64,000 nucleotides of DNA from Cinclus cinclus (Eukaryota; Chordata; Aves; Passeriformes; Cinclidae). Position numbers and translations under genes: made by a program. The notes under the pieces are model-generated. The model made no database searches, was not told the DNA's origin, and saw only the letters and a list, made by a program, of their open reading frames with translations. Below are positions 26,101 to 34,500 of the stretch, piece after piece. Each line of letters starts with the position of its first letter. The stretch's first letter is position 1. The DNA lies in the NCBI RefSeq assembly GCF_963662255.1, contig NC_085046.1, forward strand, positions 19,673,620-19,737,619. Reading direction: 5' to 3'.

Positions 26101-28466
26101 CTGCAAATGCAGTTCTAGGCACACCAGATATATTTATTGATTGAAGTATAGGAGACATTGGAGTGAAGTTAGAGGAAAACATCAAGTGTGTAGGTGAACT
26201 TTGACCCTGGAGGCTCTCCATGACTGATGGATAGGAACTCCCTCTTAGCTCACCATGAAGAGAAGCAATTTTCCCAAAAATGACAGAATGTTGCCTTTGT
26301 CAAACAAGCTTGAGAAACAATAAAAGATATCTGTGTAGCACCAATTTACAGTTCAGCCGCTGTCTTTGCAGAACAATTCACTAAACCTGGTGAAACTGCT
26401 GTTATTGGGAAGAGCATTGGTGTGACCAACGTTTGTGTTCTGACCTGGAAAGATCCAAACAGAAGTTCAGTGCAGAAGACAGAACAAAGATGGGAGAGGA
26501 GGATAATTCTCACAGCAGCATTTTTGTGTAGGGTGGCAATAGCAAACTAGAACAAGGTAAAAAAAATTAAAGGGGGAAAAATTAGAAAATAGCCATTTAA
26601 GTGAGAATTGACCTATGGGGAATGCCTGAGGAATGAAAAGAAATAGCAATTTTTTGAAAGGAAGATGAATGTCTAAATAATATGGTAGATGTCTAAATTA
26701 ACGCTGTTCATGCCATGCGCTTAAGTCCCATAAAAGAGTCTCTTCACCCATCTGGTTCACAAAGAGAAACAGCCACCTCCAGTATTTGAGTCAGAACCTT
26801 TCTGGGCTGAGTGACTCTTTGGTGGCACCTCTTGCTCTCCATTCTCTACAGAGAGAGCTCTACCAGTGTCCAGTCAGGAGATTTTATTTGGGCTACTCTA
26901 ACAAGATCAGGCAGGCAGGTGTACAGCTGGTAGCTCATAAAAAACCTGTCTGCTTGAGACATGGCTTGCTCAAAAACATTTCATGACAAATTGATAAATA
27001 AAATGCTAGACTTACTTATGAGTGGGCAAAATCCATACAGTTTATCAGCATCAAAATCTGAAGTTGTTGCACACCAGAGCAGCCCATCTGACCTGCCAGC
27101 ATCTGTGCACTCATTGTACTGCTTGTCTTTGTATTTGAAAGGAAATACACAAGGCTGTCCATTGGCATTTCCTTGTAATGTAAAAGTAACTACAGGGAAA
27201 AAAGTGTTAAGAGGACATGAAAATAATAATAAAGTCATACATCTAGCTTTCTACTAATGGAGCTATTACATATTTATCTATCTAAATTGAGAAGTTATAC
27301 AATCTTTTAAAATTTATTTTTATTATAATTTCCTCCCCAGTGTTGCTACTGGTTTTAAACAATTTTTTTTAGTAAAATGTGAAGTTTAAATATTGTAGTT
27401 AGAATTTGATACATATACACACTGTAGGCAGGTAAAATTCTGTGATGAAAAGTGGATGATGCATTGTGGTTCCTGAAGAGAGGAAAACTGCAAACTAAAA
27501 CAGTGAGTCCATTGCATTTTTGTTTTCTGCACAGCTCAGTGTTCGCTTTATTTGCTTGATTACTCTGTCCATAACCACTCTTTTACCCCATCTATTCCTT
27601 AACTGTTGAAAGAAAGAGGGTGACTGACCAGAGAAAATACAGACCAGATTGTCATGAACATATTTACACAGTGAAAAATTTAGGTTTCGATTGCACATTT
27701 CTCCACTTGGAGAAGTCTTGCAGATTCATCCTGAACTCAGATTCTTTAAGGCTAACAATGCTTCATATTTTTAAATTATTACAGTATAATGGGAATGTTA
27801 TTTTATTGTAAAATTTTTTATACAGGCTCTGTCTCACACTCATGCAAGCTCATTCCTCCACTCAGTTCTCCACACATTACTTTTTAATTTTCTCTCTACA
27901 GCTATTCCAAATGACTAATAAACATCTTCAGAGTAGAACTGTTCTAATTTGGTGAGGCTGGAGGGGAGGAGCCAGTTCTTTCTTCTTATACCTCATGCCA
28001 TGGAGCAGAAACTCGCTCAGTTATCATGTAAATATGTAAATATGTAAATCCTCAACTGACCACTGCACCACGGGTGTGATGAGGAAGGTAAATGGAAAGA
28101 GGTCCATGATCCCTCATCTTTCATTTCCCTCCCACACGATGCCATTTGATTTAATATTTCCACTGAAAGAAATTCCGGTTTAAAGATCTTTCCTTTATTA
28201 CCTCAATTTTTCCATCAACCCTACAGGCACCCCCCCATTTTATTCTGTGAATCAAGAACTGCCAGGGTACCTAACATACTCTTTAGATCATGTATCAAAT
28301 CTGATAAAACATACAAAATAATCAATCTGTGCATTAAAACTGTAAAGCTGCCCAAGGTAAAGCATTTTCATATCTAGTTTAATACAAGACTAACTGGAAA
28401 CTTACCTGACGACTGCAGTGAGCATTGCACAAGGGAAAGGAAAACTAGAAACCTGGACATACTCAT
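15..28466 (-). CDS. MRC1: Macrophage mannose receptor 1-like gene B (3' end outside window; no ricin-type domain)
   Basis: Second MRC1 paralogue, 26 exons in the window, totalling 3505 nt (1168 codons plus one base, matching the phase-1 exit of the last exon seen). Order: signal peptide (residues 1-20), FNII (21-78), CTLD1 (79-219), CTLD2 (220-370), CTLD3, CTLD4 (to about 645), 12-residue linker, CTLD5 (658 to about 800), CTLD6, CTLD7 (949-1080), CTLD8 from 1081. The last CTLD8 exon and the membrane/tail exon would lie to the left of base 1. CTLD4 keeps EPN and WND, so it is the likely mannose-binding domain; CTLD5 has EPN but WKD. No ricin-type exon exists between signal and FNII exons, and the phase-1 signal exon joins FNII in frame. 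No premature stop is seen, so it reads as a functional gene rather than a pseudogene. Confidence 0.92.
1175..1321 (-). CDS. MRC1: Gene B exon 25: CTLD8 part 1
   Basis: Encodes a linker, [20 protein letters not shown] and [13 protein letters not shown]. Phase 1 at both ends, matching gene A exon 26. Confidence 0.92.
2629..2706. repeat. AT-rich microsatellite in gene B
   Basis: TA/TATAA repeats interrupted by a repeated TTATTCTTAAATATATAT block, in the intron after exon 24. Confidence 0.95.
2790..2955 (-). CDS. MRC1: Gene B exon 24: CTLD7 part 2
   Basis: Encodes [36 protein letters not shown] and [12 protein letters not shown]. Donor GTAAGC. Confidence 0.93.
4896..5125 (-). CDS. MRC1: Gene B exon 23: CTLD7 part 1
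   Basis: Encodes a linker, [37 protein letters not shown] and [10 protein letters not shown]. Phase 1 to 0. Confidence 0.93.
6319..6367. repeat. (CAA)n microsatellite
   Basis: About 16 uninterrupted CAA units followed by an A run; (TTG)n on the sense strand of gene B, starting some 20 bp after the exon 22 donor. It creates a spurious poly-Cys frame on the minus strand. Confidence 0.97.
6390..6492 (-). CDS. MRC1: Gene B exon 22: CTLD6 part 3
   Basis: Encodes [20 protein letters not shown] and [14 protein letters not shown]. Its donor GTAAGT sits about 20 bp from a long (TTG)n run on the sense strand. Confidence 0.91.
7155..7336 (-). CDS. MRC1: Gene B exon 21: CTLD6 part 2
   Basis: Encodes [20 protein letters not shown] and a divergent loop [11 protein letters not shown] that does not align well with gene A. 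Confidence 0.91.
7992..8106 (-). CDS. MRC1: Gene B exon 20: CTLD6 part 1
   Basis: Encodes [20 protein letters not shown] and [15 protein letters not shown]. Donor GTATGA. Confidence 0.93.
9219..9358 (-). CDS. MRC1: Gene B exon 19: end of CTLD5 with WKD, start of CTLD6
   Basis: Encodes [19 protein letters not shown], a Pro/Leu linker and [11 protein letters not shown]. The calcium-coordinating Asn of WND is Lys (WKD, 9353-9345), so CTLD5 sugar binding is predicted to be impaired. Confidence 0.92.
9689..9789 (-). CDS. MRC1: Gene B exon 18: CTLD5 part 3 with EPN
   Basis: Encodes [19 protein letters not shown] and [14 protein letters not shown] is at 9743-9735. Exon length and phases equal gene A. 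Confidence 0.93.
10556..10623 (-). CDS. MRC1: Gene B exon 17: CTLD5 part 2
   Basis: 68-bp exon encoding [19 protein letters not shown]. Phase 0 to 2. Confidence 0.9.
11127..11290 (-). CDS. MRC1: Gene B exon 16: CTLD5 part 1
   Basis: Encodes [20 protein letters not shown] and [19 protein letters not shown]. Ends phase 0 at donor GTAAGC. Confidence 0.92.
11390..11425 (-). CDS. MRC1: Gene B exon 15: CTLD4-CTLD5 linker
   Basis: 36-bp microexon encoding [12 protein letters not shown], phase 1 to 1, acceptor TTTTACAG, donor GTAAGT, matching the gene A linker exon. Confidence 0.88.
13687..13831 (-). CDS. MRC1: Gene B exon 14: CTLD4 part 3 with EPN and WND
   Basis: Encodes [16 protein letters not shown] and [22 protein letters not shown] lies at 13804-13796 and WND at 13741-13733, the canonical calcium/mannose motifs of MRC1 CTLD4. 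This is the strongest candidate sugar-binding site in gene B. Confidence 0.94.
14324..14411 (-). CDS. MRC1: Gene B exon 13: CTLD4 part 2
   Basis: Encodes [20 protein letters not shown] and GFAWIDGSP. 88 bp, phase 2 to 0. Confidence 0.93.
15691..15818 (-). CDS. MRC1: Gene B exon 12: CTLD4 part 1
   Basis: Encodes [19 protein letters not shown] and [16 protein letters not shown]. Acceptor CTCAACAG, donor GTGAGT; 128 bp and phases as in gene A. Confidence 0.91.
17112..17311 (-). CDS. MRC1: Gene B exon 11: end of CTLD3, start of CTLD4
   Basis: Encodes [18 protein letters not shown] and NYLCKQR, a proline-rich linker ([13 protein letters not shown]), and [16 protein letters not shown]. The linker DNA is GC-rich, unlike the flanking introns. 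Donor GTAAGT. Confidence 0.92.
18041..18189 (-). CDS. MRC1: Gene B exon 10: CTLD3 part 2
   Basis: Encodes [20 protein letters not shown] and [10 protein letters not shown]. 149 bp, phases 2 to 1, as in gene A. Confidence 0.93.
19072..19187 (-). CDS. MRC1: Gene B exon 9: CTLD3 part 1
   Basis: Encodes [13 protein letters not shown] and [19 protein letters not shown]. 116 bp, as in gene A. Confidence 0.92.
20055..20168 (-). CDS. MRC1: Gene B exon 8: CTLD2 part 3
   Basis: Encodes [20 protein letters not shown] and a Ser/Asp/Lys linker ending GCQK. Phase 0 at both ends. Confidence 0.91.
21314..21468 (-). CDS. MRC1: Gene B exon 7: CTLD2 part 2
   Basis: Encodes [31 protein letters not shown] and EDCVAMKGQ. 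The GEPS loop of gene A and mammals is replaced by RRHP here. Confidence 0.92.
22051..22233 (-). CDS. MRC1: Gene B exon 6: CTLD2 part 1
   Basis: Encodes [18 protein letters not shown] and [18 protein letters not shown]. Donor GTGAGT. Confidence 0.93.
23103..23142. repeat. (TA)n microsatellite
   Basis: About 20 TA units with one C interruption, in the gene B intron between CTLD1 and CTLD2. Confidence 0.96.
23434..23580 (-). CDS. MRC1: Gene B exon 5: CTLD1 part 3
   Basis: Encodes [19 protein letters not shown] and [12 protein letters not shown]. Donor GTAAGT. Confidence 0.93.
23970..24032. repeat. 31-bp tandem duplication
   Basis: Two adjacent copies of a unit containing TTTCCTATGGAATAG and TTTTTTGTTTTCT, offset by 31 bp, in the gene B intron between exons 4 and 5. 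Only a few bases differ, so the duplication is recent. Confidence 0.9.
24663..24776 (-). CDS. MRC1: Gene B exon 4: CTLD1 part 2
   Basis: Encodes [17 protein letters not shown] and [11 protein letters not shown]. 114 bp, as in gene A. Confidence 0.93.
25689..25850 (-). CDS. MRC1: Gene B exon 3: CTLD1 part 1
   Basis: Encodes [20 protein letters not shown], then [18 protein letters not shown]. The acceptor CTTCTTCCAG at 25851 gives the phase 1 required by the FNII exon; a longer open frame to 25899 was not used because its phase does not fit. Confidence 0.92.
27016..27189 (-). CDS. MRC1: Gene B exon 2: fibronectin type II domain
   Basis: Encodes [35 protein letters not shown] and LYGFCPLI with all four FNII cysteines. 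Same length (174 bp) and phases as gene A, but AT-rich and CpG-poor. Confidence 0.95.
   Translation of the reverse strand, partial: LLLHYKEMPMDSLVYFLSNTKTSSTMSAQMLAGQMGCSGVQQLQILMLINCMDFAHS
28026..28049. repeat. Short (ATGTAAAT)3 tandem repeat
   Basis: Three near-perfect copies in gene B intron 1, where the missing ricin-type exon would be expected. Confidence 0.85.
28406..28466 (-). CDS. MRC1: Gene B exon 1: signal peptide
   Basis: ATG at 28466-28464 (a second in-frame ATG follows at 28460) opens [20 protein letters not shown], a good signal peptide with core FLVFLSLV. Donor G|GTAAGT is consensus and phase 1, which fits the FNII exon directly. It starts about 3.0 kb downstream of the gene A stop. 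Confidence 0.82.
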
Positions 28467-31432
28467 TGCAAATGTAACTTGCTTCTCATTCTTCTACCAG
28501 AAGTTGGATTAGAAGATTGGCAATGTATAAAAGTCCTTCTGTCTGTAGATAGTAATGGGTCCTTCTCTGTGTCAACGGGTTGATGGACAAAGCTCTGTAC
28601 TCTAAATAAGGAAATGTCTTGTCACATGATATTTTGAAATAACTGGAGTGCACACTGTAAACACTGCTCCCTTTGAAGAGCAAGTCCCTTCCTAAACTAA
28701 AGTCTCCATCCTTGTAACTAGAGGCAGAAGATTTGTCATCTTCTGTGACATTGCTAATATTAATACAGGTTAGTTGTTGGGGTGCTACACAAGACAGACC
28801 TGGAAAAGCAACTTTAGAACTGGGGACAAGAAACCTGCAGTGAAATATCTATTGAAACCCTTGAAACTGAAACCTCAGTTTTAACCCTTGCATCTCAGAA
28901 ACAAACAGAGACAAAATCCCAGTGATTCAATACATTGCAATAATATCACAGCACTATATATGTAGAAGAAAGTGAGCAAACTTTACAGAAACTGCAGGTT
29001 TTGGTGCATTATGAGTTCTTGCTTACTTTGAGGAAAATTTAGCATCATTATACTGGTTTATCTGATCCCAGTTTGGGGCTGGGCTGTTCATAATTACTTG
29101 TCAAAGACGTGAAAAAAATTGAAGATGTTCAACACTGTTGTCTAGTGGTAAGCTTCCCTGTAACAGAAAGGAAACTCTTGCCTGGAATACTTTAATACTT
29201 TACCAAGTAAAATGCTGTGTTTATCTATCTGACAAATTCCTAATGAGGCTGTTTCAGGCCAAAGCCAAACTAATTTGTAAAAGCTCCTTTTAACCTGTGA
29301 GCAAAGTGCTCATCTGAAAACTTGTATTGGCATGGCAGATTTTGTACAAATATGCTGCAAAGCCCTACTGCAATGTTCACAAGTCCTGCTATTCCTTCTG
29401 TTTATTTACATGAGTGAAATTAAAAGAAGTTGTGATAACAAAATTGACAAAATCAAGAAGTGAAATGGCTGGTAGTGAGATGTATATGGAAGCTGAACAG
29501 TAGATGTCATAGGAGGAGCAACTATGATTGCTTTTATTTTTAAAAAAAGTGTTGGGGAAAATTATTGCAAGAACCAGACAAACTTGTTGACTTGGCTGTA
29601 GAAAATAGTAAGAGAGAAAAACATTTTCTGAAAAAAAAAGAGTGTGTATTGCAGCAAAATTAGGAATTGAATGAATTGTTGAATAACTATTTTATTTGCA
29701 AGTCACATTAAGGGAGGGCTTAGCATGAGCAAGGCTTGCAAGAGTAGCTCTAAGTCACAGAACTGAATGGTGCCACAGGCACCAGTGTGGTGGGGCACAA
29801 ATAGAAGCTGAGTTTCCCAAGTGAAACCGTATTTCAGATACATCCAAAATAACAAAATGAAATTGCTCTGACAAAGGAAATCCCGAGGGAAAATACCTGG
29901 AGGACACAATTCCTGCCCAGTTCCTTCATTTGCCTCACTAAGTGCCAGCCTGGATCTAGTGCAAACTGGGCTTTCTTCTCCCTCTGTGTAAATGGATGCT
30001 TGTGAGGATTTGTCCAGGGCTACAGTGGTGGGGAAAGATTAATGCAGACACTGGGGGAGGCTAAAAGAGGAATTGAGTACTTCAGAGCTCCCCATTGACA
30101 TGACCAACCAGCTTCATGTCAGTTGCAAACATTTTGGGGTCAGTATCCCGTGTGCTGCATAACACTGTGCAATAACCTGTTCTCAGCAGTGCCCTACACT
30201 CTTGCTTGTATTTACACCAAGAAAACTGGAGTTCAGGAAAGGAAAGCAACTTCAGTAGTTGTTTTTTTGTTTTTTTTTCTTTTTTCCTTTCCTTCTTTTT
30301 TTTTCTTTCTCCAATTTCCAATTTGCTCAACAGACTCTGTGCAGCCTGGGAAGGCAGGCAGCTTCCTGGGGCTATCTTTCTCATAAAGTGTTTAGTTTCT
30401 TCATTGTATTACAACTTAAAAGCTATCTTCTATTGCTTTCTACTGTTTTTCTGACATCCAAAATTTACACTCTTGCAGATTTCCAGTACAGAACCATCTG
30501 CTGCATTGCTTAGTTTTCAGTTCCTTTTTCTTGCATTTAAAAATGTGAAGTTGGTACTTATTCAAGCTGAATTCAAAGTGGTGAGGAGAAAAGCTCTCCT
30601 TGTCACTGACAAAAGAGTTATTGTGCTGACAGGAGCACCTCCCTTCCCCTTTCCGCTCACTTGATTCATAGGGAATGCTGAAGCTGACAATTATACTAAT
30701 AGAAAACTTCAAAGCATTAGCAAAAATAAGCAAGAATGTCAGTGTAAGAATATTTTAATTCATGTAAGTAAACATAATACAGTTACAAATCACATTATTG
30801 AACTGAATAATGATTACAAGTTATACCTGGTCTTAATATTCTTTACTGACATGAACTGTTTTCCATAGCAGAAAATGAACATGACAAGGTTTTCTATCCC
30901 AAAGGTTTCTGAGAATAGAATATGAAGCAGTTTTGTAAGTGCAGCAAGATTTAGCCACAAAGAACAGTAACAGTACTGGTCTGATGCAGTGAAGTTTGTG
31001 GCATTAAATGAGTTCAAGTTTGCAAATGAGTTATGTTCTAATTTTTAAGATTTTTTTAGTGTCCACAATGTCACAGCAATGCAGTTCTAAATGGCATTCA
31101 CACTTTGTTGGACATTCATTCTTACCAGTTGACTGTCATAGTCCTTTTTCAGTACATGCATTTGGTTTTGACAAGTTTTTTTGCATGACCATTCTTGCTA
31201 GGGCACTTGAGAACATCTTGACCATTACAACATCAAGCTCTAATTCTGATTTTGTAAAATATGCATGATAAAAAAATCAGCTAGTGCAAAAAGAGGAAAG
31301 TGATTTAATATTGCGTTAGCTCTCACAGAGATTTTTAACAGACACATCCTTTAATTTCAGAGAGTAACTTGCTGCTGCAAGAAACAAGCTACAGGACCCA
31401 TTGTCACCAATTCTTCAGTCACCAATACATAA
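28467..31432. other. Intergenic region between gene A and gene B
   Basis: About 3.0 kb with no supported coding exon on either strand. It must hold the gene A 3' untranslated region and the gene B 5' end and promoter. Minus-strand ATTAAA hexamers at 31355-31350 and 31309-31304 and AATAAA at 29406-29401 are possible polyadenylation signals. A TTTATA-type element on the minus strand near 28535-28528, about 65 bp above the gene B ATG, is a weak promoter candidate. A scan for ricin-domain landmarks (paired Cys, QxW) found none. Confidence 0.6.
31350..31355 (-). terminator. Possible polyadenylation signal of gene A (ATTAAA)
   Basis: Minus-strand ATTAAA about 80 bp after the TAA of gene A. The hexamer is a common variant, but AT-rich sequence makes chance matches frequent and no transcript data are available. 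Confidence 0.25.
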
Positions 31433-31599
31433 TTAAAATAGTGTTTCATTGCCAGAATCTGTTGAGAGCTGGTTTTGTCTTTTTCTTTTGTAGAAATAGG
31501 TTGCCATGCCAGCTCCAAAAACAGTTAAAACAGCCAAGAAAATGAGTGGCCAAAGGGAGACATGAACAGGTGGACGAGTCTCTTCATTCTTTTCCTTGC
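31433..31599 (-). CDS. MRC1: Gene A exon 29: membrane segment, short tail and stop
   Basis: Encodes a charged stalk ([11 protein letters not shown]), a hydrophobic span from about [18 protein letters not shown] to YFY, the basic stop-transfer KRKR and an 18-residue tail ending NETLF, then TAA at 31435-31433. No usable GT donor occurs between the membrane segment and the stop (only weak GTTTTA/GTTTTT inside the span), so this appears to be the last coding exon. The tail is less than half of the mammalian length and lacks the FxxxxY endocytosis motif. Confidence 0.88.
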
Positions 31600-34500
31600 C
31601 TGAAATGAATCCATATAACTGTGAGACAACATAGTATTTATTTCCACATAAATCATGGTAAGCATGAAAGAGATGCCCTCTTCTGGGGCAACTTGAGGGC
31701 TGTAAATCTGAGCCCTGAACTGCTGCTAATCAGTAGTCAGGTCTCTATTCCTAAAGCTAATATGGTTTTAGTGGATCTGGAGTACAGTGATGTACAGTGC
31801 ATGCAGTGGATGCTTGTGAAAATTTAATGAAAACGTATGCTCTAGATGGATATGGGATGCTGATTATTGGAAATCAGTTTTACAGTGTTTTTATGTTACA
31901 CGACTTACAATAGTATCTTTGGAGGAAACTTTCATATCCATCTGCATAGTTTCCAAAAGCCTAGTGAAAGCACTCTGTGGCTGCTCTGGTCTGGTCACTG
32001 CTCAGCTTGGCAGCTCAGGGTTAGCCCTGCAGCAGTCCTGCTAGCCAAGAACAGTGAGTGCTCCTGTGCATGTGAAGGCACCATGGGGTTACCACAAGTG
32101 ATTGATAACCCTGCAACCCTCAGCAGGACTTGTTCTCTAACAGAGAGTGGTTTGGGAAAACTCATTTTAAGTTCTACCTGTATTTACATTTTTCTTAATT
32201 TTCTTATGATGCTCTTACCTTTTTGCTTTATAGGACTCCCATTTGGCTCAACTTCAATGAATATCAGAGAGAAATCATATGACACTTTATTAGAATCCAT
32301 ACATTTAATTGTTTGCAAAAATAGTACAAGAACAAAAACCCCTGAAGTTCTACCATTTCATTAGTAACATATATGTCTGCTACAAAAGGCAAATAATTGA
32401 GGCATTTGCTAAGCTTTCACCTTTTCACTTTTCTACTTAACTTGGCTTTCTCCACTTTTGAAACTTTATATTGTTTTTATATTACCAACATTAAAATACT
32501 GACTCTTTTCTATGTTCATTCAAAATACCTTTTCACTTTTTTCCTGAAATATTAATTTTAATGTACTAAGAACATGATATACCACTCTGGAGTTTAGTTT
32601 TGCATGGCATATTTTGGGAAGATGTGCATATCTAGCTGTTGCAAAATTTTTGATTTCTAAACGTCTTCCCAAGAAAACACCTACTGAATCACATGAGTAA
32701 TCTTCCTATTTGCTCTGTATATGACAGAGAAAGAGAAAAATGAAAGACCTTTATCACATTGTTTTGTTGCTGTTAAAGAAGCGCAAAAAAAACTAGCTTG
32801 GCACTCAGAAATGAAGAATTATACATATAGAGTTAAAGATTTCTAAATTAGCATGAAAATATGTCTCATCTTGGCTCTTCTACATCACAGTTTGCAAACA
32901 CCCTTGGTACCCAGAGGAGAATTTATAAAGGCAAAATGTAAAGTGAAAGGAAAGCAGAGTGCAAAATGAATAGATAAAAAACAACAGTAATCCCTGCTAA
33001 GGCAGGAAATAGTGCATATGGGAGCACAGTATGATTCAATGGATGAACTTTAGAGATTTCTTATTATTTTAGTACTATGTAGGATGGAATGTAACTTGGA
33101 TATTTTTACTAAGCCTTTAATAGGAATTAATTATTTACTGCTGTGGGCATGTGCAGATTTAAGCACAGAAATTAACAGTGCAGAGGAGATGGCTATTTCT
33201 TGGTTGCAGTTCAGCATCTTTTTCTGGTTAAAGACTACTTGGAAAATGAGTAAATGCTAACCCCAAATTTTCAGTTATATTTTCATCACCTAACCACCTT
33301 CCATGTCTTGAGATATCTTTAGGATTGAGATCAATGTTTTTCAACTTTTTATCTGAATAATAGAATCTTAAAACTAGCTTTACCAACAGCTGCTACAAAA
33401 GAAAATGCAAAGGTTTAACAATGGCTATCTACCAGTTTTTTAGGTTAGATAGATTGACTTTTAACATCTAAGTTAGAAGAATAAAATGATACTGCCTTCT
33501 TGCAGACAATTTCCTTTGTATCTCCACTTGGGATTAATTCATGTAGTTAATAATAAGGTATGTTAATAATAATTAATAATGTAATTCATTAATTCATCTC
33601 TGAAGGATTAGTCTGGTATATAGAGTATTGCATGAAATTTTCCAAAACTGCTGATAAGACAGCTTCTCTAATGACTTGAAGTTTTCATTTAGAAGGGAAG
33701 TGTTCCTCATATCATTATTGCAATAGAAACAGGTGACCTGTTAGAATTCCTGAGGCATTACTCGATCAGGGCCAATATAAAGCCAGTTTGGTGTGTTGGG
33801 AAGTAGCATATTCTTTGAGTATAACAAGTTGGAAGAGGAAGATTGATATTTCACAGTGATTCCTCCTTGCAAAGATATAGTAACAGTTACAATAATCAGT
33901 CCTTGGAATAGTCATGCCCTTGCACAGGTGTTTGACAGGTGCCATATCAATGCCTGTGTTAGGTACTCAAAAGTTTCTGAATGTTTCCTTCTCAACCTGT
34001 AGGATATTAGTGTGTTCCCGTGTGACTGTAGGCACTGGTGTGGAGAGCTTGCAGACTGCAAAAATAGGCAACTACAAATGGTTAGAGAAACGGGATATGC
34101 CAAGTAAAACTTCCAGGAATTACTTCCAAAACTGTGGTGAAGGGCTTTAACAGTTCCTAATGAACAGATCTATCCTGTCACTAAGGGCTGACACACTGAA
34201 GACTTACCTTTGGGTTTTTTACAGATAAATCCCTTTTCAGCAGAGCAATCACTTTTGTCCCAATAGCCAGATGGTGCAGTTATTTCCACACACTGATGCT
34301 GCTCACCAAACTCTTTCTCCTCCCAGTTAACAAAGTCCAGGACAGCATTATCTAACCACAACCACTGGCCTACAGAGGAACCCGCAGAGTAAAAAAAAAA
34401 AATCAAAACATATCTATCTCATTAATATTTTAGCTTCTTAGCTAAATTTTAAATCAGCAATTTACTTTAAATATATATAGTAAGATACTCTTCAGCAGAA

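Noticed and set aside
27495..27698. 67-codon minus-strand frame where the gene B ricin exon should be
   Set aside because: It lacks the QxW, CLG and paired-Cys landmarks of the ricin domain and has no suitable phase-1 splice borders, so it is not accepted as the missing exon.
31867..32364. 165-codon plus-strand frame in the last gene A intron
   Set aside because: No recognisable domain, antisense to the gene, and lengths like this are expected by chance in 64 kb.
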